From: Isoetes taiwanensis
Lineage: Eukaryota > Streptophyta > Lycopodiopsida > Isoetales > Isoetaceae
Assembly (NCBI GenBank): GCA_021234155.1
Contig: JAJEKV010000205.1
Location: 231,501 to 295,500, forward strand
Direction: 5' to 3'
Length of the DNA: 64,000 nucleotides
The stretch's first letter is position 1, and every line of letters starts with the position of its first letter. Positions 33,094 to 43,390 of the stretch are shown piece by piece. A program made the translations under genes and the position numbers. Below the pieces are notes generated by a model. The model worked only from the letters and a program-made list of their open reading frames with translations. It had not been told where the DNA came from and ran no database searches.

Positions 33094-33114
33094 AGCAGTT
33101 TTAGCTTAGGAGAG

Positions 33115-33954
33115 ATGGCGACAACAAAGATGGAGATGGCAAAGGAGATATGCAAGAAATACAAGGGATGTTTTCCTTGTCCAAGTTGCTTAAGCTACGA
33201 AACAAGGTTCGATTTCTTCAACAACAAGAACATCTGGCAAGGGCGGTTCAAGTGTGTCGAGGCCAAAGGAACAAAGAAGGGATTCAAACGTGAGCAGGCG
33301 AAGAAAAGAAAGCAGAACTTGAAGAAAGGGCGAAGCAGAACTCACCAGTTTCCGCCCATGGGCAAAATCAGAGACATGAGCTACAAAAAATTCGTGCGCA
33401 ATTGTCCTGAGCTAGGTATGGAGCAAAAAGCTCTGGCTCTGTCCCTGCTCGCCAAAATGGAGTCAGAAATTCGCCAGCTACAACTCGAGGAGGTAGAAAC
33501 GAACGAAGTGGAGTCATCAGTCGATAGTTCTAGTGAGGAGGAAAACCCTAGTTCTAGTTTTGGTTCTAGTGGTGGGGGAGACGAGCATGAGTGGCGAGAA
33601 TGTGAATTTCTGCCAAATTTGGCGCTAAACCAGGTTCCAGATATTGTTGTTGCTCTTCCAGCCTTTGATCCAAATATGCCTCTCAATAATAATATGGCAG
33701 ATGGTAGAGCATCTGTGGAAGAATTTTATAGCTGGAGTATTAGTCCAAACTTGGCGGAACCAGATGCCCACAATGAAGAAGCTTTTGATGGAGGATATAG
33801 CTGCTGGCAAAACTTGCCAGAATTTGAAGAAAATAGCCCATATTCTGACAATCAGGAATTTCTATGGAGTCCACAATACCCTAGTATGATGGAGTTGCTA
33901 GAATGTGATGATTCTCGTGTCTGGTTCGATCAGCAATATACAATGGTATCATGA
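33115..33954 (+). CDS. Dof-like zinc-finger protein, 279 aa, intact
   Basis: An uninterrupted single-exon frame. Residues 22-50 read CPSCLSYETRFDFFNNKNIW, QGRFKC and VEA: Cys22, Cys25 and Cys47 with spacings C-x2-C-x21-C, the exact Dof zinc-finger geometry, and the conserved T-x-F...NN...Q-x-R-x-x-C residues are present. The fourth Dof cysteine, expected at residue 50, is alanine. A very basic stretch (KKGFKREQAKKRKQNLKKGR, residues 54-73) follows, a possible nuclear signal. The C-terminal half is acidic, Ser-rich and Trp-containing (CWQNLPEF, EFLWSPQYPSMMELLECDD), like a transcriptional activation domain. ATG context is GAGAGATGG. Function as a DNA-binding transcription factor is inferred; metal binding may be altered. 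Confidence 0.8.
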   Translation: MATTKMEMAKEICKKYKGCFPCPSCLSYETRFDFFNNKNIWQGRFKCVEAKGTKKGFKREQAKKRKQNLKKGRSRTHQFPPMGKIRDMSYKKFVRNCPELGMEQKALALSLLAKMESEIRQLQLEEVETNEVESSVDSSSEEENPSSSFGSSGGGDEHEWRECEFLPNLALNQVPDIVVALPAFDPNMPLNNNMADGRASVEEFYSWSISPNLAEPDAHNEEAFDGGYSCWQNLPEFEENSPYSDNQEFLWSPQYPSMMELLECDDSRVWFDQQYTMVS

Positions 33955-34783
33955 TATCATTTTGAGGTCGTGGGTTTTCCCTTATGCAACCCACATAAGG
34001 AGGTTTTTTCATCCAAGCACCCTTTGGTCATCATTATTGGAGAAAGTTTATCGCTCATTATTTGAATGTATAAAGATGTTTTTCAAATTGAATATGATAT
34101 TCTCATTTCTTCTCTCTACTCTTTTGTTCTCTTACAAAATTGAAAACAGTGTTTGAAAACCTTCCTTGCGTAAATAGCACAATCTTTTGTTATCTTAAAA
34201 ACCCATTGCAAGTCCCATTACTCCATGCAAATTCATAAATATAATGCACACTATTCCAAGAGACTTGACGAAATATTAGAGAAATTGGGACATTCTACCT
34301 CTTGGTAACATGAACAAACGAAATTGGCATGATTGACATTATAGTAGTGTATGAATGTGAGACACCAAAGCATTTCATGCCTTTGGCTTTGTCCTTGTCT
34401 ACCTGAGATTAAAGTTTCTCCAAGTACAATTCTAATATCTTACTTATTAAATTGGGAATTTCAGGTCTGGTAAAAAAGTTTTTGTATTTTGTTTGGCGGT
34501 AATTTCCCAAGGTTATTGTAATTTTGGTCGCCGGGTAAATTATGCATCGTTCCAAAAATCAAGAATTGATTTTTAGTATGATTTTTGTGCAAAGGTTTTT
34601 GGGGTTTATTGTTTTGACTAATTGTGGCAATCTGATCCGAGTCGGTATGCCTCCACAATTACTCAAGAGAAGAATCAGTCATAAGAGAGTACGCTTTGGG
34701 ATTAAGGTTAGTGTTTTCAGAGAATTTTTTGTGTTTGAAACGACTGACAATTCTAGTTCATCTAGTCCTTCAGGTAGTGTTCC
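33955..34783. other. 3' flank of the Dof-like gene and spacer
   Basis: The first about 190 bp are duplicated with the gene end at 37.6-37.77 kb, so they probably belong to its 3' untranslated region. 34,150-34,780 holds no supported gene; a frame at 34,542-34,780 may be the eroded N-terminal part of the RPA-like remnant that follows. Confidence 0.4.
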
Positions 34784-35600
34784 ATGTACTCCTTCAATTT
34801 TAGTAGTGTTGCATGTAGTGTTTCTGTTGGTGTGCCATGCACTCCTCTATGTACTGCTTCGAGTGGTGCTCCATGCACTCCATCAATTAGTGTTCCATTA
34901 ACTGTTTTAAGCAGTGTTCCATGCACTCCTTCAAGCAGTGTCCCATTTTCTTTTTTCGGTAGTGCTGATTCTAGAATCGTTCCTATTCATAGCTTGAAAA
35001 TTATGTGTAGAGTGATAGCAAGGGTAAGCTCGAAAAGATTTGCATCCTTTAAAACTATTGGGATCTTATTTCATTTTGATGTCATTGATTCCGAGTTATC
35101 TGAGATATGAGTAGTATGTTTCAATGCCCATGCTACCAAGTTCGATAGACTGATCCAAATTGGCAAGGTTTTCACTATATCAAGATGTATGTTTAAGCCT
35201 GTGAATAAGACTTTTAATCAATTGAGCCATGTGTGGGAATTGTATTTGCGAGATAATTCTATGGTTGAAGGGCATGAAGATGAAGATAGTATCATATGTA
35301 TCAGTTTGTATGCAGACCTGAAGTGCAAGGAGAAAGGTTATGTTCTTGATATATTGGTGTTATTAGTGCAGTGGATGAGGCAACACATGTATATCATAAG
35401 AACGGAAGCCTTGTTGATCGTAGAGCCATCCACATGAAAGATGCGTCTAGTAAGTAAATTGCGATTACTATGTGGGGTCAGGTGTCGTTATGAGAGGGCA
35501 AGAAAATTGAGGATGTTGTGAATGCACATAGAGAGCCAATTGTTGCGATAAAGGCGCAAGGTGCCAAGATTCTTCTGGCAATGTTAAGAGCACTTTTATG
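34784..35600 (+). pseudogene. RPA70-like (replication protein A large subunit) remnant
   Basis: A Ser/Pro linker with repeated SSVPCTP units precedes SRIVPIHSLKIMCRVIARVS, then FHFDVIDSELSEI. A stop at 35,108 interrupts, and the same frame resumes VVCFNAHATKFDRLIQIGKV and MFKPVNKTFNQLSHVWELYL. After a shift near 35,370: VDEATHVYHKNGSLVDRRAI, HMKDASSK, ITMWGQV and EGKKIEDVVNAHREPIVAIK. This follows DNA-binding domain A into B of plant RPA1, which binds single-stranded DNA. Several disruptions make it a pseudogene. It might derive from a host RPA1 gene or from a Helitron, which in plants often carry RPA-like genes; no Helitron ends or Rep/helicase were seen. Confidence 0.78.
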
Positions 35601-35797
35601 GAAGTATAACCTCCCATCACAGGCAGACGTGATGACGGGGTCGAGTTTGTTGACCTCGAGCCCGTAGAAGAAGAGGTTGCCAAGGTGCCTGCTGAGGTTA
35701 TCTTAGAAGCCAAAGCAGGAGTCTCAGGCCAGGTGGGGTTCAAAGAGACAGAAACAAAGGGTGATGAGAGTCCCTGCGACTGGGACGAACACTCTAA

Positions 35798-35888
35798 GGT
35801 ATAAACCTATACCAACCAAGTCGGTATAAATCTATACCGAGCCAGTTGATATAAATTTATATCAGACTAGTCGATATAAGTTTATACC
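35798..35888. repeat. Four 16-bp palindromes at an exact 25-bp period
   Basis: Units at 35,798-35,813, 35,823-35,838, 35,848-35,863 and 35,873-35,888 have the form G(G/A)TATAAAYYTATAYC, variants GGTATAAACCTATACC, GGTATAAATCTATACC, GATATAAATTTATATC and GATATAAGTTTATACC. Spacers are 9 bp each (AACCAAGTC, GAGCCAGTT, AGACTAGTC). Inside a unit, changes often occur in pairs that keep the dyad. Confidence 0.9.
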
Positions 35889-37249
35889 AAACCTCCTGTG
35901 TAATTCTGTTTTAGACCATTGTCTGCACAACTTTTTGTGACATGTACCACTATATCTATTTATTACCTGCATAAGAAACATTATAACGATTGTTTCTAAC
36001 CTCTATTACAATGACAACTATTTTTCTTCCTCACTTGCAAGCTTATACTCTGCTAAGTTTGTTTAACTATACACCCCACTTTGTTTTTGAATGAGCATAA
36101 AAATGATTTGGGGGGGTCTAGGGAGGAAATGAATACGGTGAGAAGACCGTGGTCCTATGCCACTGATGTCTAAAAGGAGCGGGATCACAAAAAAAGGGTA
36201 GGAAAATATCTCCCTTCTCAAGCATGTAGGGGTATTAGGGACTGTTGGTTAGAGGACTTCTCAAAAAAAATTTGTTCCTCTTTTATGGAGGTTCAAGTCC
36301 TTGTATCGACAGAATTGGCAACCATTTCAAATCATATCATAGGGTATTTGATTACAAATACAGTGCAACCGGTCATTTCTAAGTGTATTTTTACACTGGT
36401 CGCGCGCTGGACATAGGAGAGCTGTAGGATGGGCAAATCCGACGACTGCATGGGGTATTAGGCGCTACGAGTGCGAATAAGTATTCTTTCACATTTCATT
36501 ACTTTCAGTCTGTTTCACCAAGTCCTCTTTTTTGTGTTCTGCTAAAAAGAAAAAAACTATAGATTTTTTAAAAGAAACTACATTATAGACATTTTTTTAT
36601 TTTCAGTATTTTACTGGCTTTCATAAGTATTCCACCTCCCCCCCAAAAAAAAAAAAAAGGTATATTTTTATTTTTATTTTTCTTTTTACAAGTAATAACT
36701 CCATAAAATGTTTGTTTTTAAGAGCCATTTTACATAATTTGTCATTACAAGTACTTAAGGCCTCCAATTTGGAATTTTAGAATCTGCCAAAAGTTTTAGA
36801 GGAATCTTTCAAATGCACTTCTTAGATAAGTGCGTTTCATTTTAAACATTGTTACATGTGCGTTGCTATGAATTGTTTGCAAATAACAAATTCTCTTTCT
36901 TGTGAACCATCCATTATATGAGAAATTTGAGTGTGGATATGCCCAAATGTCACTTTGATAAGTACTTTTGTTTTGAGATTACAGCTTTCGTAACATCTCT
37001 TGATTTAACACCATTGTCATGCCCAACATCGCCGAGCACCAGTTTCGATATTTCTAAAACTTGTATATAACTAGTGTCCTAGTGTCGTTGGACAAGTGCA
37101 TTTTCTGGGTCTAAAACTTGCTTGGTCCTTAGCCTGCACCTCATGTTGCTCAGCCCATGTACTTATCTTACAACAAATGTAATGCCATCAAAGATACCTT
37201 ATTGCATCTATCATGTCATTTGCAAAGCACTCTCATGTAATCCACATAG
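35889..37249. other. Unassigned AT-rich spacer
   Basis: No supported gene. A tRNA-like pair of pol III boxes (GTTGGTTAGAGGAC near 36,244 and GAGGTTCAAGTCC near 36,290) is present but no full tRNA fold follows. A C8A14-type homopolymer run lies near 36,640. Confidence 0.4.
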
Positions 37250-37770
37250 CAGGAGTAGCGAGAATGTGAATTTCTGCCAAATCTGGCGCTAAATCTGGTT
37301 CCAGATATTGTTGTTGCTCTTCCAGCCTTTGACCAAATATGTCTCTCAATAATATGCCAGATGGTAGAGCATCTATGGAAGAATTTCCAGATGCCCACAA
37401 TGAAGAAGCGTTTGATGGAGGATAAAGCTGCTGGCAAAACTTGCCAGAATTTGAAGAAGATAGCCCATATTCTGACAATCAAAATTTTTTTTGGGGTCTA
37501 CAATACCCTAGTATGATGGAGTTGCTAGAATATCATCATTCTTGTGTCTGGTTCAATCAGTATTATACAATGTACAATGGTATCCTGATAACATTTTGAG
37601 CTCTTCAAGGGTTTTCCATCCAAGCACCCTTTAGTCATCATTACTATCATTAATGGAGACAAGTTTGTAGCTTATTATTTATATGTATAAAGATGTTTTC
37701 CAAATTGAATATAACTATCTCATTTCTTCTCTTTAATTTTTTGTTCTCTTACACAATAAGTGTTTGATAA
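37250..37770 (+). pseudogene. Partial broken copy of the Dof-like gene 3' half
   Basis: Sequence from GCGAGAATGTGAATTTCTGC onwards matches 33,594 to about 34,150, covering the acidic C-terminal half and the 3' flank. Compared with the intact gene it has single-base frameshifts, a missing block of about 35 bp before the DAHNEEAFDGG segment, and a TAA after DGG. The N-terminal zinc-finger half is absent. It is a DNA-level partial duplication about 3.7 kb away; no poly-A end is seen. Confidence 0.85.
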
Positions 37771-37806
37771 CATTCTTTGTCTTTAGTTCTTTTATTACAC
37801 ATTTGA

Positions 37807-38102
37807 TGAAAGTAACGAACACTGATTCAAACGGGCAGACCCAATCTGTCGGGCTCTCCTTGTCACAGCTGCAATCCTTGCAATTCGTAAGGACAACTCC
37901 CCCTGCTTACAAATCCAGCAGACAATTGAAGCGGGAAGAAGACTGTCAGTTCAATCTGATTGAAGCGGATTAAATACAGGAAGCGGAGAGACAGATTTGT
38001 AAGCAGGGGGAGTTGTCCTTACGAATTGCAAGGATTGCAGCTGTGACAAGGAGAGCCCGACAGATTGGGTCTGCCCGTTTGAATCAGTGTTCGTTACTTT
38101 CA
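37807..38102. repeat. Perfect 109-bp inverted repeat (palindromic LTR-like unit)
   Basis: The left arm 37,807-37,915 and right arm 37,994-38,102 are exact reverse complements over all 109 bp, starting TGAAAGTAACGAACACTG and ending CGTTACTTTCA, with a 78-bp loop. The outer ends are TG and CA as in an LTR. One base beyond the right end lies a complete tRNA-iMet primer-binding site. Perfect identity implies a recent origin. It could be an LTR rebuilt as a hairpin, or a foldback element landing at this spot. Confidence 0.92.
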
Positions 38103-38103
38103 G

Positions 38104-38115
38104 TGGTATCAGAGC
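38104..38115 (+). promoter_or_regulatory. Copia primer-binding site (tRNA-iMet type)
   Basis: TGGTATCAGAGC is the standard plant copia primer-binding site, complementary to the 3' end of initiator tRNA-Met. It points rightwards as for a plus-strand element, yet the pol next to it is on the minus strand. Confidence 0.85.
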
Positions 38116-38138
38116 TTCTTCCCCTCAGCCTGTGCAAT

Positions 38139-40690
38139 CTACAATCCTACTTGAACCTTTGCCGCTGTTAATTTTGGTTCAATAAGAACCTTTGTTAATA
38201 TATCCGCCTCTTGTAATTTGGTGGGAACATATTCCACATCAATTTCTCCTTTGTCCACCTCATCTCTGATAAAATGATAATGTTATTCTATATGCTTGAT
38301 ACGTGAATGGCAAACTGGAGTTTTGCTCATTGCTATCCCCCTTTTGTTATCACAATAAATCGTTGTGGCACCTGCGCATGACTTTCTTAACTCTTTAAAC
38401 ATTCTTCGCAACCAAATGATCTCTGATGCTGCCAGAGATACTGCCACATACTCTGCTTCTGCACTTGACTTTGCTACGCACTCTTGTTTCTTGCTCACCC
38501 ATGATATTGTTGTATTTCCGAGCTTGCAAATGTACCCAGAGGTTGATTTTCTATCATCAATATCACCTCCCCAATCTGCATCTGCATATCCAACTAAACT
38601 ATTTTATGTACCTCTTGAAAGGCATAGGCCATGAGTCGAGGTGCCTTTCAAGTATCTAAGAACTCTCTTCGTCGCTGCCCAATGCTCCTTGCCAGGATTA
38701 TTCAAGTATCTGCTGAGCAGATTAACAGCATACATGATATCTGGCCTTGTGTTGTTTGCAACATACAATAAACTACCTACTAATGACCTATATAGTTTAT
38801 TTTCCATTTCCTTCCTCTCCGCATTTTGGGCACATCTTTCCCAATATTCTCTGTCCTGGTGCCAATGGTGTTTTTGCTGCATTGCAATCAATCATTTTAA
38901 ATTTGGTAGGCATCTTTTTGATGTACTATGCTTGAGTAAGATACAATACGTGTCGTGTCCTATCCCTTCGCACCTCTATACCTAGCATTTTCTGAAGGTC
39001 TCCTAGATCAATCATTTGAAAACGACCTTTTAACAACAACTTACATTTGGTCAGCAAGGTCTTGTCACTGCTGGCAATGAGACAATCGACAACATACAGA
39101 GCCATTATCAGGCACTTACCTCCTTCCCGTCTCATATAGAGATTCCCTCCAGTTTTTAATTTTATAAATCCATTGGCAACTAGAAACGTATTCATGCATA
39201 AGTACCACTGCCTGGATGCCTGTCTAAGTCCATAGATGGCCTTCTTCAATTTGCGTCAGATGGTCACCTTGTTCGTATCCACGGGGCTGCTCCATGTACA
39301 GTTCTTCTTCTAGATCTCCATTCAAGAATGCAGTCTTGACGTCCATATGATTCAGCTCCATGTCACTTTGCACTGCAATTGCTACAAAAGCTCTCAAACT
39401 GGTCATCTTGACAATGGGTGAAAAAGTATCTTTATTCTACCCCTCTTGTTGTGTATATCTTTTAACGACCAAACGTGCTTTGTACCTTTCTATTGATCTA
39501 TCAGCCTTATCTTTTTATCTTAAATATCCATTTACTGTCTACAATATTTTTATCGCTTAGTCTTGGTACCAATTCATATGTTCCTGTCTGCTTGAATGAG
39601 TCTAACTCATTTTCCATTGCTTCTTTCCACTTTCCTGCATCTATTCTTTCCACTACCTCTTCCACTGTTCTTGGCTCCAATGTGCAAGACAAGATTTTAG
39701 GTTTTGGCGGCCTAGTTGTTCTGCCTTCTTTTATGCCAAGTGTCTCCGTGTCAAATGAAAGCTGAGATTTGAGACGCTCCACTTCATTGCGTCTGACTCC
39801 TCGCGTACTTCTTTCAACCTCCCCACTGCTTTCTCCCACTTGACGTTTAGTTTCTGGCATATTGTCACCTTCCAAGGCTTCATGTACCTCCTTTGGTTCA
39901 ATATCTGATCCATGCTGTGCACCATCAGTCTCCATGACTTCATGCATCACATCCTGTTCTACATCTATAATTCCATCATTTACAGACACGCTCTCGGCCT
40001 CATCGGTTTCAATTTCTATTTCTTCACTCATTGGCAGATTTACTATTTCCTTCGGGACACTTGCAGTTACCTCCTTTATCCTTGAGTTTCCTTCCAAATA
40101 TTCCTCTGGCATCCATTCTATTGTCTCTTGTTTGCTCAAATTTTTCCTGTCCTTGTACAAAACATTTTCATTGAATATCACATCTCTACTGACATACACT
40201 TTGCGAGTATTATTAGGATCATACAACCTGTAGCCATTTGTCTCCTCATCATAGCCTACCAAGAAAGTGCATGTGCTCCGATTATTTAATTTCCTTCTCA
40301 GTTCCTTGGGCACCAACTTATAGGCTAAACATCCATAAACTTTAAAGCATTTTACTGATTGCCTTTTCCTCGTCCAAAATTGTCCTGGCACTCTTCCCTT
40401 AACCGCAACGCTAGACAGCTTATTATGAATGTGACAAGCAGCCGCTATTGCTTCTGCCCATAAACTATTGGGCAAACCTGCGTGCTTGAGCATGGACCTT
40501 GCAGCATTCATGATATAGTGTGATTCTTTAGCTCCGCTACACCATTCTGTTGAGGCATTGTGCTACTCATATACGATGCTCCCATCGTATAGAACTGGAG
40601 TTCATCCCTCCTGTCAATGCCCTTGCTGACATGAGGCTGTCCACCTAACATCAGATCCTTGCTAACAGTCAAGAATCTAAAGGAGCAGAA
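38139..40690 (-). pseudogene. Ty1/copia pol: integrase end, reverse transcriptase, RNase H
   Basis: The minus strand gives the integrase C-terminal part (MPQQNGVAELKNHTI; AACHIHNKLSS; FKVYGCLAYKLVPKELRRKL; FLVGYDEETNGYRLYDP), an acidic linker, then reverse transcriptase (WKEAMENELDSFKQTGTYEL, MELNHMDVKTAFLNGDLEEE, KAIYGLRQASRQWY) and RNase H ([35 protein letters not shown]) with a stop at 38,139. The catalytic box YVDD is altered to YVVDCLIAS, so polymerase activity is lost. A 334-codon frame (40,511-39,507) is still open. Gag, protease and the integrase core are missing on the 5' side. Confidence 0.92.
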
Positions 40691-42088
40691 TGGACGTATC
40701 ATTCATCCCGTCTCCCTCGGGACCTACCTAGCTGCGGAAGCACATCAAACATGAGCACATAACATCAAATAGTATAGTTATCCACCTTGAAGGGTGGCTC
40801 ACCATAACATAACATATGTAACGAAGTAACATCAACATACGGGGAATCCTACCCAAGGCTCAGACTCATGGGGATCAACTGACAGCTTGGGTCTCTAGAA
40901 GTCAATGCAGATAGAATTCATGGCAAATGGATTGGGCTGGCATAAGAACATGGCCGTTGGGCAGTCGACTCCATCCGCCCCTCCTGTGCATACTTTGCAG
41001 AATAGGCTGATACGTCTTGGGACTCGACCGTAGCCTGCCGGGTGCATAGCCAAAGGGGCTATTCCTGGGTTGCATGTCCCAGTCCCGATGAGGCAGGAGG
41101 AGATCACTCCCTCCAGAGGCATGCATGCCCATCACAGGCGGCTAGAGGGCCATTGCATGTCTACGACTTGAACCACGTGGAAGGTGACGCATCTCCTTAG
41201 AGGTGTCAAGCCCATACCTTGCCCACACGCAGTGGCAAACCATCAAGCCTAGCCCACTAATTTCCCTGGTAGGCTTTACACACCAGAGGGATCAATATGC
41301 AATGGGACAAGTCCCTCTTATCTACCGGTCTAGTCCCGCCACTCACAACCAGGAGGGCTCTTATGCACAGGCTGCATTAATTGGGAATTAATGAGGCTAT
41401 TGAGATACATCAACTACTGAGGCTTTCAGGGTCTCTATCCCCCTTCCCAATACACAGGAGTGCGCATAGAATAGAACATCATCATCCATAGAACTGAAAC
41501 ATAGAATAACATCTAATCTATCTACCTAAACATACATGGTTAGATTCCTTTGTTAGGGCTTGTGATCTCATAATCTATAAGGCCTCTAAGGCTGAACTAA
41601 CATGCTAAACCACCCTCATTGCTGGACTAAAAGTCGGCATTGCACAACAGAATAGCCATTTACCTAATCCTTGGCTTGCTCCAGCTCCTCGGAATGTGTC
41701 CATGCTTCTGTTGAAGGCGAAGGCGACCGAATCTTGAGGATCTGTTGTGCAAAGCCGGCTTGGCAGTGTCTGGCAATGCGAAATGGCGCTAGCACTTGGT
41801 CGGAATGGCGATTGGAAGCAGAAATGCGAAAATGGAAAAGGTTTAGGGTTTTTCCTTTTGTTCCTTTTACATGACCTTTTTAGTGTTAGGGTTAAAAGGT
41901 CATGTGGGGTTTTGCCATGTGGCAAAGGGGTTAAATGCACATGTTTATAGACATGTGCACATAGGAAGTTGCTCCCTAGGGTGCAACCCTTTACGGTTTC
42001 CAAGTACATGTCGTCAAGGCGACATGTACGAGTGAAGTGGTAGTATAATCTATGTATTCATACCGTATATTATGCTGGAACGTCACAA
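40691..42088 (-). mobile_element. Probable chromovirus LTR, about 1.4 kb
   Basis: On the minus strand it begins TGTGACGTTCCAGCATAATA at 42,088, just after a purine-rich AAGGTGGGAGAT, the position of a 3' LTR. The opening bases resemble the LTR at 22,286. The far end is placed at a TG at 40,691 where copia pol similarity ends; that boundary is provisional. No coding sequence is supported inside. A Dyad ACATGTCGTC/GACGACATGT-like pair lies near 42,005-42,030. Confidence 0.6.
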
Positions 42089-43390
42089 TCTCCCACCTTA
42101 AATTGATGTTGTCCTCAGCATCACGAGTCTCCCCACCTTGGACACTTGCATGAACCCTGCAACTCATTCCATACGTGCAATTTTTTTTCTTAAACAATTA
42201 CCTCGAGGTAATATTTAAGTTAATTATTATGATCATATCTTTTATTTCATAACTTGTTATAGAAGGTAATTTCCCAACCCTTACTTAAATTAACACTTAA
42301 TATTCACAAAACTTTTATAATTTCCACACTTAATATTCACAAAAAGTTTTAAGATTTTATAATTTAAAGGCTCGTTTCATCTCTTTGCAAAACATTATGA
42401 CAAAAATATGTCCTGCAAGTCTTTGCAGTGCGACCCTCTTGCCCCTTAGATCGTTCTATTGGGTTGCCAGTCCAACACTACGTTTGTACACATTTATTTG
42501 TTATAAAGATGGTTATTAGGGAACCACCCATTTAATTACAATTAATTTAACTATATGGACGCAAGACTAATCCCCGGCGTAGGAAGAGGATGCTTCTTCC
42601 ATCGTGGCCGTGGAGACAGCGCCCTATAATGCCTAGGATGATGTCTAATGCCACCTCTCGTCGCCCTTGGCGTGGAGGATGGCTTCGTCTCCATAGTGGG
42701 CATAGGCTAGAGGTGCTTTCCTATCAATGCATAATCCTATATGACCTCTTATCTATCAATTTGTCTACTTCCGTGGCATCGGAAGTAGACTTTTAATCTA
42801 CCTTCCACTCCCCTATCGGTTCAGTGTCGACTACTTTCGTGACGAGTCGATCCTTGCATTGCTCCATGAGTTGTGGGTACTGCTTCTCAAGATCTGTTTG
42901 TAGCGTCTTCCACTAGTAAGTGTATCCATTTTACTAAGTATTGGAGAATTGAGATCTTCTTGTCTTCTTATAGGATCTGTCAAGAAGAACCTCTGGAACA
43001 ATCTCAAGTTGATCGACCGTCATTTCCAGTAACTCCGGTGTCTCCAATACTTCCTCTGAATTAGAAGTGTTCTTCTTTAGGAGACTTACTTGGAAAACTC
43101 TATGGATCTTCAAGTGTGTTGGCAGGTCCAACTTATAGTATTCGTTACCTACTCTTTTGGTTGTCCTAAATGGTCCAGCCCACCTTTGGAGCAAGCTTCT
43201 TGCAATTGCCGATGCATAGCTTCAGCTAAACTTTGTCTCCAACTTGGAACTCTCTTAATTTTTTGTGCTTGTCTGCTATGCTCTTCTACCGGCTTCTTGC
43301 TGCTAGAAGATATCCTCGTACTTCCTCCACCAACTGTTGCATGTCGGCTAGCATCTGTTGGGATACTTCTACCTTGGACATGTGGTTTAG
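42089..43390 (-). pseudogene. Chromovirus integrase C terminus and chromodomain remnant
   Basis: On the minus strand from about 43,390: KVEVSQQMLADMQQ, then HKKLREFQVGDKV in broken frames, then RWAGPFRTTKRVGNEYYKLD, HRVFQVSLLKKNTSNSEEVL and VPEVLLDRS (43,194-42,934), closely parallel to the plus-strand integrase end at 15.3-15.7 kb. A decayed chromodomain follows, with WKTLQTDLEKQYPQLMEQCK. The upstream integrase core and reverse transcriptase are absent, so this is a 3' fragment attached to the LTR at 42,088. Confidence 0.82.

Noticed and set aside
33381-33810. Minus-strand frames opposite the Dof-like gene
   Set aside because: Antisense shadows of the intact plus-strand coding sequence.
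36228-36320. tRNA gene candidate with GTTGGTTAGAGGAC and GAGGTTCAAGTCC
   Set aside because: A and B boxes are present but no acceptor stem or clover-leaf can be formed; at best a decayed SINE or tRNA relic.
40895-41391. Open frames inside the 1.4-kb LTR-like sequence
   Set aside because: Overlapping short frames on both strands with no domain; the block is better explained as an LTR.
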